Part shown: in pieces, positions 23,247 through 30,528 of the stretch
How positions within the stretch are numbered: the first letter of the stretch is position 1
How the letters are laid out: the number at the start of each line of letters is the position of its first letter
Assembly (NCBI GenBank): GCA_016208535.1
Contig: JACQXW010000006.1
Span: forward strand, 1 to 39,071
From: Candidatus Terryibacteriota bacterium
GTDB lineage: Bacteria; Patescibacteriota; Minisyncoccia; UBA9983
Direction: 5' to 3'
Length of the DNA: 39,071 nt
The notes under the pieces: generated by a model
The model's input: the letters and a program-made list of their open reading frames with translations, nothing else
Told to the model about the DNA's origin: nothing
The model's database searches: none
Position numbers and translations under genes: made by a program

Positions 23247-24251
23247 CATCAGCGGTTTTTGCGGCGGTTTTTTGCCGAGGTGGGTGTAGGCGTGAGGGGT
23301 GGCCACGCGGCCGCGGGAAGTGCGCTCAATAAATCCGAGTTGGATGAGATACGGTTCATAAACTTCTTCAATGGTTGCCTCGTCCTCAGAGAGAGCGGCA
23401 GAAAGGGTCTGTAAACCCACTGGCCCACCGCTGAATTTTTCTATGATATTTTTCAGAAGCTGGCGGTCGTGGGCTGTTAGTCCGGCTTCGTCAATTTCTA
23501 AAAGCTCCATTGCCTTTACGGCAGCTTCAATATCAATCAGCGATTGGTTGTGAATCTGGGCGTAATCCCGGCTTCTCTTCAGAAGGTTATTGGCAATGCG
23601 CGGAGTGAATCTGCTTCTTTTGGCGATTTTCTCAGCCGCCTCGTTTTCAATTTCGGTGTTGAGAATTGCGGCAGAACGCAGAATTATTTTTTTAATTTCT
23701 TCATGATTGTAAAAATCCAAACGAAAGGTGCCGCCGGAAAATCTGGAGCGCAGGGGGGAGGAGAGCAGGGCGATTCTGGTGGTGGCGGCAATCAGGGTGA
23801 AACTAGGAAGTTCCAATTGAATGCTTCTTGCCGAAGGTCCCTTGCCGATGATAATATCAAGAGAGCGCGACTCCATTGCCGGATAAAGAATTTCCTCAAC
23901 CATCTTGTTCAAGCGGTGAGCCTCGTCAATAAAAAGAATGTCGCCCGGCGAGAGATTGGTTAAAATGGAAGCCAGGTCACCCACCCTTTCAATGGCCGGG
24001 CCAGAGGTGACCTTGATTTGCCTGTTCATCTCTTTTGCGATAAGATAGGCAAGTGTGGTTTTGCCCAAGCCAGCCGGACCGTAAAAAAGAAGATGCTCAA
24101 CCGGCTCGTTTCTTTCTGCAGCCGCATCAATCAGGATTTTTAAATTCCTTTTTATCAATTCCTGGCCGATATATTCGTCCCATTTTTGGGGCCGCAGGGT
24201 CTGGTCAAGAATTTTATCCTCCCTTATAAGATTATTTTTAGGTCTTGACAT
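23244..24251 (-). CDS. ruvB: Holliday junction branch-migration helicase RuvB
   Basis: AAA+ motor that drives branch migration with RuvA. LRPQKWDEYIGQELIKRNL, Walker A GPAGLGKTT (about 59-67), Walker B ILFIDEAHRLN, sensor IAATTRIALLSSPLRSRF, and the winged-helix end with GGPVGLQTLSAALSEDEATIEEVYEPYLIQLGFIERTSRGRVAT are all present. Length 335, standard. RuvC is two genes downstream and the end of RuvA lies at the right edge of the window, so the ruv genes are not in one operon. Confidence 0.97.
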   Translation of the reverse strand: MSRPKNNLIREDKILDQTLRPQKWDEYIGQELIKRNLKILIDAAAERNEPVEHLLFYGPAGLGKTTLAYLIAKEMNRQIKVTSGPAIERVGDLASILTNLSPGDILFIDEAHRLNKMVEEILYPAMESRSLDIIIGKGPSARSIQLELPSFTLIAATTRIALLSSPLRSRFSGGTFRLDFYNHEEIKKIILRSAAILNTEIENEAAEKIAKRSRFTPRIANNLLKRSRDYAQIHNQSLIDIEAAVKAMELLEIDEAGLTAHDRQLLKNIIEKFSGGPVGLQTLSAALSEDEATIEEVYEPYLIQLGFIERTSRGRVATPHAYTHLGKKPPQKPLM

Positions 24252-24287
24252 TTTTATTAAAATTTGTTATTTTTAGATTGAATTCTA

Positions 24288-24450
24288 TCCGGTTCATAAA
24301 TTTCCAAACAACAGAGCTAATCGCTTAATCAGATTTCTTTAAAGGACGTTTTGGTCCCGAGCTTGTCGAGGGAACTGAAACTATCCTAAAAAGAAATTCA
24401 AACTTTTGGCACCCCTGTCAAAAGTGTTGTTTGGAAATTTCTGCACCGGA
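24288..24450. mobile_element. MITE-like nested palindrome element
   Basis: Terminal inverted repeats of 26 bp with two mismatches (24288-24313 / 24425-24450); the inner 16 bp, AAATTTCCAAACAACA and its complement, are perfect. Inside lie the dispersed unit TCCCGAGCTTGTCGAGGGA (24355-24373), an inverted pair GATTTCTTT/AAAGAAATT and a small hairpin CTTTTG/CAAAAG. No coding frame is present. It fills the gap between ruvB and the pilus ATPase gene. The structure suggests a non-autonomous element, but no target duplication was identified. Confidence 0.55.
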
Positions 24451-24486
24451 AAACTAATTTTCAATTTTTAAATTACTAGCCACTAA

Positions 24487-26151
24487 TTACAACTCTACCA
24501 CTCTCCTTAATTCATCAAGACTGGTTACTCCATTCAGGGCTTTTAAAATCCCGTCCTGCTGCATATTTAAAATATTTTGGCCCTTGCTGGCCCCCCAAAT
24601 TTTGCTCTCAGTGGGTTTTTCCATGGCAACTTTCTCAATATTTTCATCCATTAGAATGGCCTCATAGATGCCGATTCTGCCTTTGTAGCCGATGTTGTTG
24701 CATTCTGAACATCCTTTTGCCTTCCACAAAAAAGAAACTGTTGGCTGTTCGTAATCCAACGGCAGTGTTTTGATAATTTTTTCAACAGTTTCTTTCTCTT
24801 CAGAAACGGGTTCGTATTTTTCTTTGCACTTGTTGCATAATTTTCTCACCAGACGCTGGGCCATGGAAACATTCAGGGCTGAGACAAGATTGCCTGTTGT
24901 CACTCCCAGATCAAGGAACCGGGGGATGGTGCCAGCCGCATTATTGGTATGAAGAGTGGAGAGAACCAGGTGGCCGGTGAGGGCGGCGTTGATGGCGATT
25001 TGCGCGGTTTCCAAATCCCTGATCTCGCCTACCATGATGACATCGGGGTCCTGCCGGAGGATGGCCCTCAATCCATTGGCAAAGGTGTATCCCTTTTCCG
25101 GCTCAATCTGAGTTTGGATTATTCCTGTGAGATGGTATTCCACGGGATTTTCCAGAGTGATGATTTTTATTTCCGGATTGTAAATTTTTTTGAGAAAGGC
25201 GTAGAGAGTGGTGGTTTTTCCGGAGCCAGTGGGCCCGGTGGTGAGAATCATGCCGTTCGGCTTCCCGATTTCCTTTGCCAGTTTTTCAAAAAGATTTTTT
25301 TCAATGCCAAGTTCTTCAAAGGACACTGAGATCGATTTCGGGTTAAGAATTCTCATGACAATCGATTCTCCGTAATTTTCAGGAATGACAGAAACGCGCA
25401 CCTCCACTTCTGTCTCCTTGATATGGATGCTGAAGCGGCCGTCCTGAGCCTGGTCATGAATATTGAGTTTTAGACCGGAAACAAGTTTTATCCGCGAGAG
25501 AAAAAGATTGTACATTTTTTTGTCAAAAAAGGTAATGTCATGGAGAACTCCGTCTAGGCGGAAACGCAGACGAACCTCGTTTTCCTGAGGTTCAATATGG
25601 ATGTCCGAGGCGTCAGCGCTCACTGCTCCGGCCAAGACAATTTCCAAAATTTCGGATATTTTTCTGGTTTTTTGGGTGCTGATGGCGGTGGAAAAGAGAT
25701 TTTTCAAATCCTCAATGGTTTTAATCTGGGCTATAAACTCCTCCATTTTTTGGGCAGAGACATCAATGATACCTTTGGAAATTTCAACATACTCAGGCAC
25801 CTCGGCATATCTTTTCCATGCCCGTTGGAGACTTGTTTCTGAAACTAAATAAATCTCCATTTTAAAATTCCTACTCTCAAGGTCTTTGAGGAGATTGCGG
25901 GTGGTTTCGAGATTCGGGCTCTGGATGGCTATCAGGAGTTTTTTGCCGGTTTTTTGGAAGGCAACCAATTTTGCCTCTCTGGCTTTTTCTTCCGGCACCA
26001 GTCTCAGGGTATCAAGATCAATGGTTACTCTGGAGAGATCAAGATAAGGCAGGTTATATTTTTGAGCGAGAATCTGCGTCAGGTCCTCCGCCTCTTTTTC
26101 GCGCATCTCTTTTATTTTTCCTGAATCTTTTTCACTAGCGAATTTGATCAT
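24487..26151 (-). CDS. pilB: Type IV pilus assembly ATPase (PilB/GspE family)
   Basis: A 554-residue hexameric secretion ATPase that powers pilus extension or type II secretion. N-terminal MshEN/GspE domain (about 20-110, YNLPYLDLSRVTIDLDTLRLVPEE). The ATPase core has Walker A GPTGSGKTTTL (about 303-313), Asp box ENPVEYHLTGI, Walker B DPDVIMVGEIRD and the His box HLVLSTLHTNNAA. A zinc site, CNKCKEKY plus CSECNNIGYKGRIGIYE, follows. No other pilus gene is adjacent, so its partners must be elsewhere. PilB is my best call on length and the zinc site; GspE cannot be excluded. Confidence 0.93.
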   Translation of the reverse strand: MIKFASEKDSGKIKEMREKEAEDLTQILAQKYNLPYLDLSRVTIDLDTLRLVPEEKAREAKLVAFQKTGKKLLIAIQSPNLETTRNLLKDLESRNFKMEIYLVSETSLQRAWKRYAEVPEYVEISKGIIDVSAQKMEEFIAQIKTIEDLKNLFSTAISTQKTRKISEILEIVLAGAVSADASDIHIEPQENEVRLRFRLDGVLHDITFFDKKMYNLFLSRIKLVSGLKLNIHDQAQDGRFSIHIKETEVEVRVSVIPENYGESIVMRILNPKSISVSFEELGIEKNLFEKLAKEIGKPNGMILTTGPTGSGKTTTLYAFLKKIYNPEIKIITLENPVEYHLTGIIQTQIEPEKGYTFANGLRAILRQDPDVIMVGEIRDLETAQIAINAALTGHLVLSTLHTNNAAGTIPRFLDLGVTTGNLVSALNVSMAQRLVRKLCNKCKEKYEPVSEEKETVEKIIKTLPLDYEQPTVSFLWKAKGCSECNNIGYKGRIGIYEAILMDENIEKVAMEKPTESKIWGASKGQNILNMQQDGILKALNGVTSLDELRRVVEL

Positions 26152-26168
26152 TGATTTATATTTATTTT

Positions 26169-26231
26169 ATCCCGTTAGAAATTTTTTGTAAACATCTTTA
26201 ATCTAAAATAATCACATATTTCTAACGGGAT
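26169..26231. repeat. Intergenic palindromic element, CCCGTTAGA ends
   Basis: Perfect 14-bp ends ATCCCGTTAGAAAT (26169-26182) / ATTTCTAACGGGAT (26218-26231) around an AT-rich 35-nt centre. The CCCGTTAGA end is shared with the element inside rnpA (15301-15367). It lies between the pilus ATPase gene and the gene ending at 26239. Confidence 0.7.
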
Positions 26232-26238
26232 TACATAA

Positions 26239-26751
26239 TTAAAGCGCTTCTTTCAAGATTTGCTGGATTTTTATTTCCGCCTCAGTAAAATTTTTGTAAG
26301 GGCCCGAGGTTTTAATTTCATCGTCTTTGAGCACGGCTCCGAATACGACATCGTTTTTTTGCCACAGAATTACGGCGATTGGCTGGGAGAGAATAATATT
26401 TTTTATGTTTCTGATTATTTGAAAAAAAAGAGAATCGCCAGCGTCTTTATTGTTTGTTTTTTCAAGGTCTTCTTTGGAGATGAATGTCCAGATGCTTTGC
26501 AGGGGCTTGTTGACGCGGGTGCGGGCAAGGGCCCTTCCAAAGAGCTGGCTGAAAGAGAGATTTTGGCCTGTTTTAATAATTTCAAAAAGGTCGTGGTAAT
26601 CAATGTTGATGATAAAAAAATCCTCTTCGTCTTCATAGTTGATTTCTTTGATTTTAAAACGGTCCTTGGGAATGCGGATGGAGGCGCGATGCAGAATGAT
26701 GAATTCCTCAAAGTTTTTGTCAGAATCTTCCATTACCTTTATTCCTCGCAT
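26239..26751 (-). CDS. Conserved-looking cytoplasmic protein, unknown
   Basis: A 170-residue protein I do not recognise. It has no membrane segment. It is rich in Lys, Asp, Glu and Ile, with a DYHDLFEIIKTGQNLSFSQLFGRALARTR middle part and a predicted alpha/beta end (IAVILWQKNDVVFGAVLKDDE). A second start six codons inside (26733, MEDSDKN) has AAAGG just upstream and may be the true one. It precedes the pilus ATPase gene on the same strand, separated by a palindromic element. A 165-codon frame antisense to it is treated as a shadow. Confidence 0.6.
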   Translation of the reverse strand: MRGIKVMEDSDKNFEEFIILHRASIRIPKDRFKIKEINYEDEEDFFIINIDYHDLFEIIKTGQNLSFSQLFGRALARTRVNKPLQSIWTFISKEDLEKTNNKDAGDSLFFQIIRNIKNIILSQPIAVILWQKNDVVFGAVLKDDEIKTSGPYKNFTEAEIKIQQILKEAL

Positions 26752-26772
26752 TTTTAGAGGACAGCCGCAATA

Positions 26773-26817
26773 TTGACAATTATTTTGTTAGTGATATAAT
26801 TTAGATAGATTATCTAA
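26773..26817 (+). promoter_or_regulatory. Strong promoter with operator-like palindrome
   Basis: TTGACA at 26773-26778, a 16-bp spacer, and an extended -10 TGaTATAAT with the box at 26795-26800. Directly after it is the perfect palindrome TTAGATAGATTATCTAA (26801-26817), which would cover the transcription start. It drives the 44-codon gene at 26831. Confidence 0.75.
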
Positions 26818-26830
26818 AAAAGGAGGGAGT

Positions 26831-26965
26831 ATGTTGAAAGAATACTTTGAGTTCGTTGATAAATTGCCGCCTGAATACGATTTGGCGGTAATAGGTGTAG
26901 GAACTTTAGTTTTGATAATTTTGTACATAATAAATAAAAAACTAGAAAAAAGAAAAAGGAGATGA
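26831..26965 (+). CDS. 44-residue single-pass membrane microprotein
   Basis: MLKEYFEFVDKLPPEYDLAV is followed by one hydrophobic helix (about 19-34, VIGVGTLVLIILYII) and a strongly basic tail (NKKLEKRKRR), predicting N-out, C-in topology. The start is set by a strong Shine-Dalgarno AAAGGAGGG about 3 nt before the ATG. The gene has its own consensus promoter, an operator-like palindrome and a terminator at 26975-27008, making a complete independent unit. Tiny basic-tailed membrane proteins can be toxins of type I systems or subunits of membrane complexes. No antisense RNA gene is evident, so the function stays open. Confidence 0.8.
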   Translation: MLKEYFEFVDKLPPEYDLAVIGVGTLVLIILYIINKKLEKRKRR

Positions 26966-26974
26966 GATTGTAAT

Positions 26975-27008
26975 GGGTGACAGTAGAAATAATGTCGCCC
27001 TTTTTCTT
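26975..27008 (+). terminator. Terminator of the membrane microprotein gene
   Basis: GGGTGAC (26975-26981) pairs with GTCGCCC (26994-27000), with one G-T, followed by TTTTTCTTT. Confidence 0.75.
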
Positions 27009-27023
27009 TACAGGCGCAAATGC

Positions 27024-27029
27024 TATCTT
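27024..27029 (+). promoter_or_regulatory. Extended -10 box of tsaE
   Basis: TGcTATCTT with 6 nt between the box and the ATG at 27036. Confidence 0.45.
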
Positions 27030-27035
27030 TAGGTA

Positions 27036-27557
27036 ATGAAAAAAATTTCAATTTCAATCAAGCAGACAAAAGAAATTGCCGGAATTCTGGCGAGAAAAAT
27101 CCTTCGACTGCGCTCAGGACGAGGGGCGGTTATTGTCGGCTTGTCCGGGGAATTGGGAAGCGGGAAGACGACCTTTAGCCAATGCTTTGCCAGGGCGCTG
27201 GGTATTAAAGAAAAAATTCACAGCCCGACGTTTGTAATATTTCGGAAGCACGAAATCCGAAATCCGAAATCCCTGCCCGCAGATGCTTCACATCAAGCGA
27301 TGCAGGCGGGCGAAACAAATTCAAAATCAAAAAATCAAAAATTCAAAACCCTTTATCATTTTGATGTCTATAGAATAAAAAAACCTAAAGAAATAATTGA
27401 TTTGGGTTGGAGAAAAATAATTTCCGACTCAAAGAACATAATTTTGGTGGAATGGCCGGAGAAAATCAAAAAAATTTTCCCAAAAAAACATTTTTGGATA
27501 AATTTTACCCACCTTGCCCCAAAAAAGAGAGGTATTGACATTTATTTGCATAAATAG
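27036..27557 (+). CDS. tsaE: tRNA threonylcarbamoyladenosine biosynthesis ATPase TsaE
   Basis: P-loop ATPase that supports TsaB/TsaD in making t6A37 on ANN-decoding tRNAs. Walker A GELGSGKTTFSQ (about 43-54), SPTFVIF and TLYHFDVYRI, and the end IILVEWPEKI are family hallmarks. The usual length is about 140-155; here it is 173 because two dispersed elements are read in frame: LRSG near residue 25 (27100-27119) and a compound insert of about 35 residues between VIFR and TLYHFD (27244-27349), containing heptad repeats around a palindrome. The insert site is the loop between two strands, so activity may be preserved. The promoter of the next gene starts inside its 3' end. Confidence 0.93.
   Translation: MKKISISIKQTKEIAGILARKILRLRSGRGAVIVGLSGELGSGKTTFSQCFARALGIKEKIHSPTFVIFRKHEIRNPKSLPADASHQAMQAGETNSKSKNQKFKTLYHFDVYRIKKPKEIIDLGWRKIISDSKNIILVEWPEKIKKIFPKKHFWINFTHLAPKKRGIDIYLHK
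27100..27119. repeat. Short dispersed element in tsaE
   Basis: TCCTTCGACTGCGCTCAGGA, a relative of the element in cca (6830-6849). In frame, it gives LRLRSG. Confidence 0.6.
27244..27349. repeat. Compound repeat insertion in tsaE
   Basis: GGAAGCACGAA, then CGAAATC three times (27251-27271), then a palindrome with GCCCGC (27275-27280) / GCGGGC (27306-27311) and an inner hairpin GCTT/AAGC, then CGAAACAAATTCAAA and further A-rich units of about 7 bp. The flanking pieces match the intergenic repeat at 33231-33348, so a palindrome has landed inside an earlier insertion. Confidence 0.7.
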
Positions 27558-27563
27558 TATACT
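27535..27563 (+). promoter_or_regulatory. Consensus promoter inside the tsaE 3' end
   Basis: TTGACA (27535-27540), 17-bp spacer, TATACT (27558-27563). It gives a 5' leader of about 55 nt with AGGAGG before the ATG at 27625. Confidence 0.75.
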
Positions 27564-27624
27564 CTAAAATTAGAAAATAGGTAAGGACTTTGATTATAAA
27601 TGAATATAAAAAGGAGGTGTGGCA

Positions 27625-28296
27625 ATGAAAACAGTTGCCAAAATAGTCTTAGTTTTCTTTATTATTTTTTCTCTTGTCCCAACCCAAGGCTGGGCAGAAA
27701 AGGGAAAGAAGAAGACAGGTAAAGGAAAACCAGTGGTGGAAGAAAAAAAAGAGGAGAGGCACTATCTCCCAATTAAGAATGCGATTTATCCTCTGCCGCC
27801 AATGGCTGAGGGCGAAGGTTTGGTTATCTTAAGAGAAGACGTGAGTGTCATCGTGCGTGATGGCGCAGGTGATATTTACGAAGGTTGGGTTCCTTCCGGA
27901 ACCGTAGTAGTGGTTCAGGAAGGGGAAATAGTGAGACTTTATAAGACAGGAGTTCCTGTGCTTAATAAAGTTTTACTAAAAGATCTTCAGAAACCTCTTC
28001 AAGCGATTGAGGGTGAGAAGCTTAAATTGTTGTTTCTTGAACAAAACCTTTCTTCAAAAGAAAAAAAGAAGGTAACACCTTCAAAAGATCAAAAGACCTC
28101 TTTTTTTTCCTCTCTTGGTCTTGGCAATGGAAAAACAGAGTCACTACCCCAGTCAGAGGTGAAAAAGAAAAAAAAGAAAACATTACTTGTTGTGCTGGCA
28201 GTAGTTGTAGTTAGTGGAATCGTTCTGGTTTTAACGCAGAAAAAAGACGATAAACCAGGCGGTCCAGGCGGAGGAGGTCACCCTGCACCTCCTTAA
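27625..28296 (+). CDS. Exported, C-terminally anchored Lys-rich protein
   Basis: A protein of 223 residues from the ATG at 27625 (GGAGG 7 nt upstream; an in-frame GTG two codons earlier is less likely). A clear signal peptide, KTVAKIVLVFFIIFSLVPT, with a probable cut after GWA. Then a Lys-rich segment, a small globular domain (about 40-140, beta-strand pattern with VSVIVRDGAGDIYEGWVPSGTVVVVQEG), a Ser/Lys linker, a hydrophobic helix (about 186-204, TLLVVLAVVVVSGIVLVL) and a Gly/Pro-rich end. I do not recognise the family. A strong promoter, a good ribosome site and a terminator-like hairpin suggest high expression as a single gene. Confidence 0.8.
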   Translation: MKTVAKIVLVFFIIFSLVPTQGWAEKGKKKTGKGKPVVEEKKEERHYLPIKNAIYPLPPMAEGEGLVILREDVSVIVRDGAGDIYEGWVPSGTVVVVQEGEIVRLYKTGVPVLNKVLLKDLQKPLQAIEGEKLKLLFLEQNLSSKEKKKVTPSKDQKTSFFSSLGLGNGKTESLPQSEVKKKKKKTLLVVLAVVVVSGIVLVLTQKKDDKPGGPGGGGHPAPP

Positions 28297-28300
28297 AAAA

Positions 28301-28331
28301 GAAGGAGAGAAATCAAAAATTTCTCTCCTTC
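28301..28331 (+). terminator. Terminator-like hairpin
   Basis: Perfect 13-bp arms GAAGGAGAGAAAT / ATTTCTCTCCTTC around CAAAA, 4 nt after the stop. An A-run precedes it but no long T-run follows, so termination may use the second AT hairpin at about 28338-28370. Confidence 0.6.
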
Positions 28332-28398
28332 TATCCATTCTTAAGTTCTTAATTTTTTTTAAGAATTTAATAATGGAGTTAGATTAAAAAATAAATTT

Positions 28399-30516
28399 AT
28401 GAACAATAAAATAAAAAATTTAATATACGGATTTTCATTAATAACTTTAATGGTTGTGATTTTCGCGCCTGCTGGTTTTCTCTATGCCGCTGACCTTGAT
28501 TCCTGGAGAAACGAGAGCATCAAACTTTTGCAGATAAAGAATTACAGCACGACTCCCGGCTCAGGAAACTGGCAGAATTATTCTGTGAGCGCCAGTCCGG
28601 GCGAAATTATTTCCTTACTTGTTCATTATCATAATTTCACCTCAACAGAGGTGGCTCAAAATGTGAGGATACGGGTGGATGTCCCTACTGGAAATTCAAA
28701 CAGCCACATGCTCCGCCTTTATTTTTGGGCTGACAATTCTCCCACTCTCTATGACTCTGTGACAGTCAATGTTTCCAACAGCCAATACATTTCCTTTGTT
28801 ACCGGATCGGTTCTCCAATACCAGGGAGGCGGATCTGCAACCGTGCCCTCTGGCGGAGACAATATTGTCACTGCCTCGGGATTGAATATCGGCAATGTTT
28901 CTTATGGCAACAGCGAATCCGGATATATCACCTTAAGGCTTCAACTGAGCAACAATTCGACAACAGGCGGCATTCCAACAGCCACCACCACCTCAGCCAC
29001 CAATATTACCCAGACATCGGCAATCTTAAACGGGACAGTCAATCCCAACAGCAATAGCACCAGCGCCTGGTTTGAATGGGGAACCACTTCCTCTCTGGGT
29101 AACACGCTTTCCTCAATTAATGCGGGCAATGGCTCGTCAAATGTTGATGTTGCCATAACCCTTTCCGGCCTTTCAGAAAATACTGTTTATTATTACCGGG
29201 CCGTTGCCCAGAATTCCTATGGCATTGCCTATGGTTCTATAATGAATTTTGTCACCTTGGGCGGAAGCGGCGGAGGCAGTTGCAATCCCACGGTTTCCAC
29301 CCAGGCGGCAAGTTTTATCACGGCAAATTCGGCGACTGTCAGGGGCATAATAAATCCGCAGGGCAGAACCACCAGCGGCTGGTTTGAATATGACACCGCT
29401 TACAGTCTTAGCTATAGGACTTCTACTCAGGATATGGGAAGCGGCACCATGGATGCCGACCTTTTAAGATATTTATCAACTCTTGCCACCAACACCACTT
29501 ATTACTACCGGGCAGTGGCGCAGAACAGCTGCGGCACAACCTACGGCAGTATTTTGAGTTTTAGCACTGGAACAGAATATGCTCAGGGAACCGCGCCTCA
29601 GGTGAATGCTATTTCTCCAGCAACAGAAATCACCCAGACCTCAGCCCTATTCAGCGCCAGCGTCAATCCCAAAAATTCCGAAACAACAGCCTGGTTTGAA
29701 TGGGGGCTTGGTTCAACTTTTGTTTCCTACAACAGTTCCTCGCCATTAAATATTGGCACAGGCGATCTTGATAAATTAGCCAATGCCCGGCCATTGACGC
29801 TTTCCCCGAACACAACATATTATTTCCGAGCCGCGGCTAAAAATTATTTTGGAACCACTTACAGCGCTGTTTTGAATTTTCAAACTTTGAGTCCAACAAT
29901 AGTCAGCCAGCCAACACAACCAACTCAGCCCAGCCAGCCAACTTCTCAGCCCTCAGCGCCTGCGCCATCTTCAAGCGTTTCAGTATCTCCGACAACCACA
30001 ATTTTAGGCCTTAGTCTGATGGCTCTGGAGATGAGCGCGGACAGAGATACAGTTGGTATTGGCAAAACTTTTACCTACAGCGTCATATACAGAAATACCG
30101 GTATTGCCGATGCTGACAACAATCTCTTGAAAGTTGTTCTTCCTAAAAACGTTGTTCTGATGGATGCTGGTTTGCCAAATTATTCTTTAGAGGAAAATGT
30201 TTTATTTTTTAAATTGGGCAAAATAAACAAAGATGAGTTTGGTTCTCTTGATATCAAAGTAAAAGTCGGCGATTCGGCAGAAAACGGGGAAAAATTGACA
30301 GCCACTGGCATTCTTGATTTTACCGATGCCAAGGCTAATGGCCAACCAAATATCTCTGCCTCGGCTGCGAGTGAGGTCGGCAGCACCGGTTTTTTAGGAA
30401 CTGCGGCCACAGGGTTTTCTCTTGCAGAGTTGCCGTGGTGGTTTTATCTGGTGGTAATTATGGGAGCTGTCATCTTTTTCGCCCGCTATAAAATTTCTAA
30501 AATCCTCAAAATCTGA
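28399..30516 (+). CDS. Surface protein with three FN3-like repeats and a DUF11-like domain
   Basis: A 705-residue exported protein: signal peptide (about 1-30, cut after YA), an N-terminal beta domain (about 31-190), three repeats (about 194-285, 296-390 and 400-497) each with a TSAxLxxxVNP start, a WFEWG or WFEYD middle and a TYYYRAVAQN end, as in fibronectin type III-like modules of environmental bacteria. A Pro/Gln/Thr/Ser linker (about 500-535) leads to a DUF11-like domain (about 540-660, FTYSVIYRNTGIADADNNLLKVVLP), then a C-terminal helix (WWFYLVVIMGAVIFFA) and a basic tail, i.e. membrane anchoring. It likely projects from the cell; a role in attachment to a host or matrix is inference. 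Confidence 0.88.
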   Translation: MNNKIKNLIYGFSLITLMVVIFAPAGFLYAADLDSWRNESIKLLQIKNYSTTPGSGNWQNYSVSASPGEIISLLVHYHNFTSTEVAQNVRIRVDVPTGNSNSHMLRLYFWADNSPTLYDSVTVNVSNSQYISFVTGSVLQYQGGGSATVPSGGDNIVTASGLNIGNVSYGNSESGYITLRLQLSNNSTTGGIPTATTTSATNITQTSAILNGTVNPNSNSTSAWFEWGTTSSLGNTLSSINAGNGSSNVDVAITLSGLSENTVYYYRAVAQNSYGIAYGSIMNFVTLGGSGGGSCNPTVSTQAASFITANSATVRGIINPQGRTTSGWFEYDTAYSLSYRTSTQDMGSGTMDADLLRYLSTLATNTTYYYRAVAQNSCGTTYGSILSFSTGTEYAQGTAPQVNAISPATEITQTSALFSASVNPKNSETTAWFEWGLGSTFVSYNSSSPLNIGTGDLDKLANARPLTLSPNTTYYFRAAAKNYFGTTYSAVLNFQTLSPTIVSQPTQPTQPSQPTSQPSAPAPSSSVSVSPTTTILGLSLMALEMSADRDTVGIGKTFTYSVIYRNTGIADADNNLLKVVLPKNVVLMDAGLPNYSLEENVLFFKLGKINKDEFGSLDIKVKVGDSAENGEKLTATGILDFTDAKANGQPNISASAASEVGSTGFLGTAATGFSLAELPWWFYLVVIMGAVIFFARYKISKILKI

Positions 30517-30522
30517 TATATT
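30517..30522 (+). promoter_or_regulatory. Extended -10 box of the exonuclease gene
   Basis: TGaTATATT overlapping the stop codon of the surface protein gene, 6 nt before the ATG at 30529. Confidence 0.5.
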
Positions 30523-30528
30523 TGAGAC

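Noticed and set aside
26260-26757. 165-codon plus-strand frame opposite the unknown gene at 26239-26751
   Set aside because: Both strands are open, but the minus frame has a composition like other proteins here; the plus frame is Phe/Val-rich with no promoter or ribosome site.
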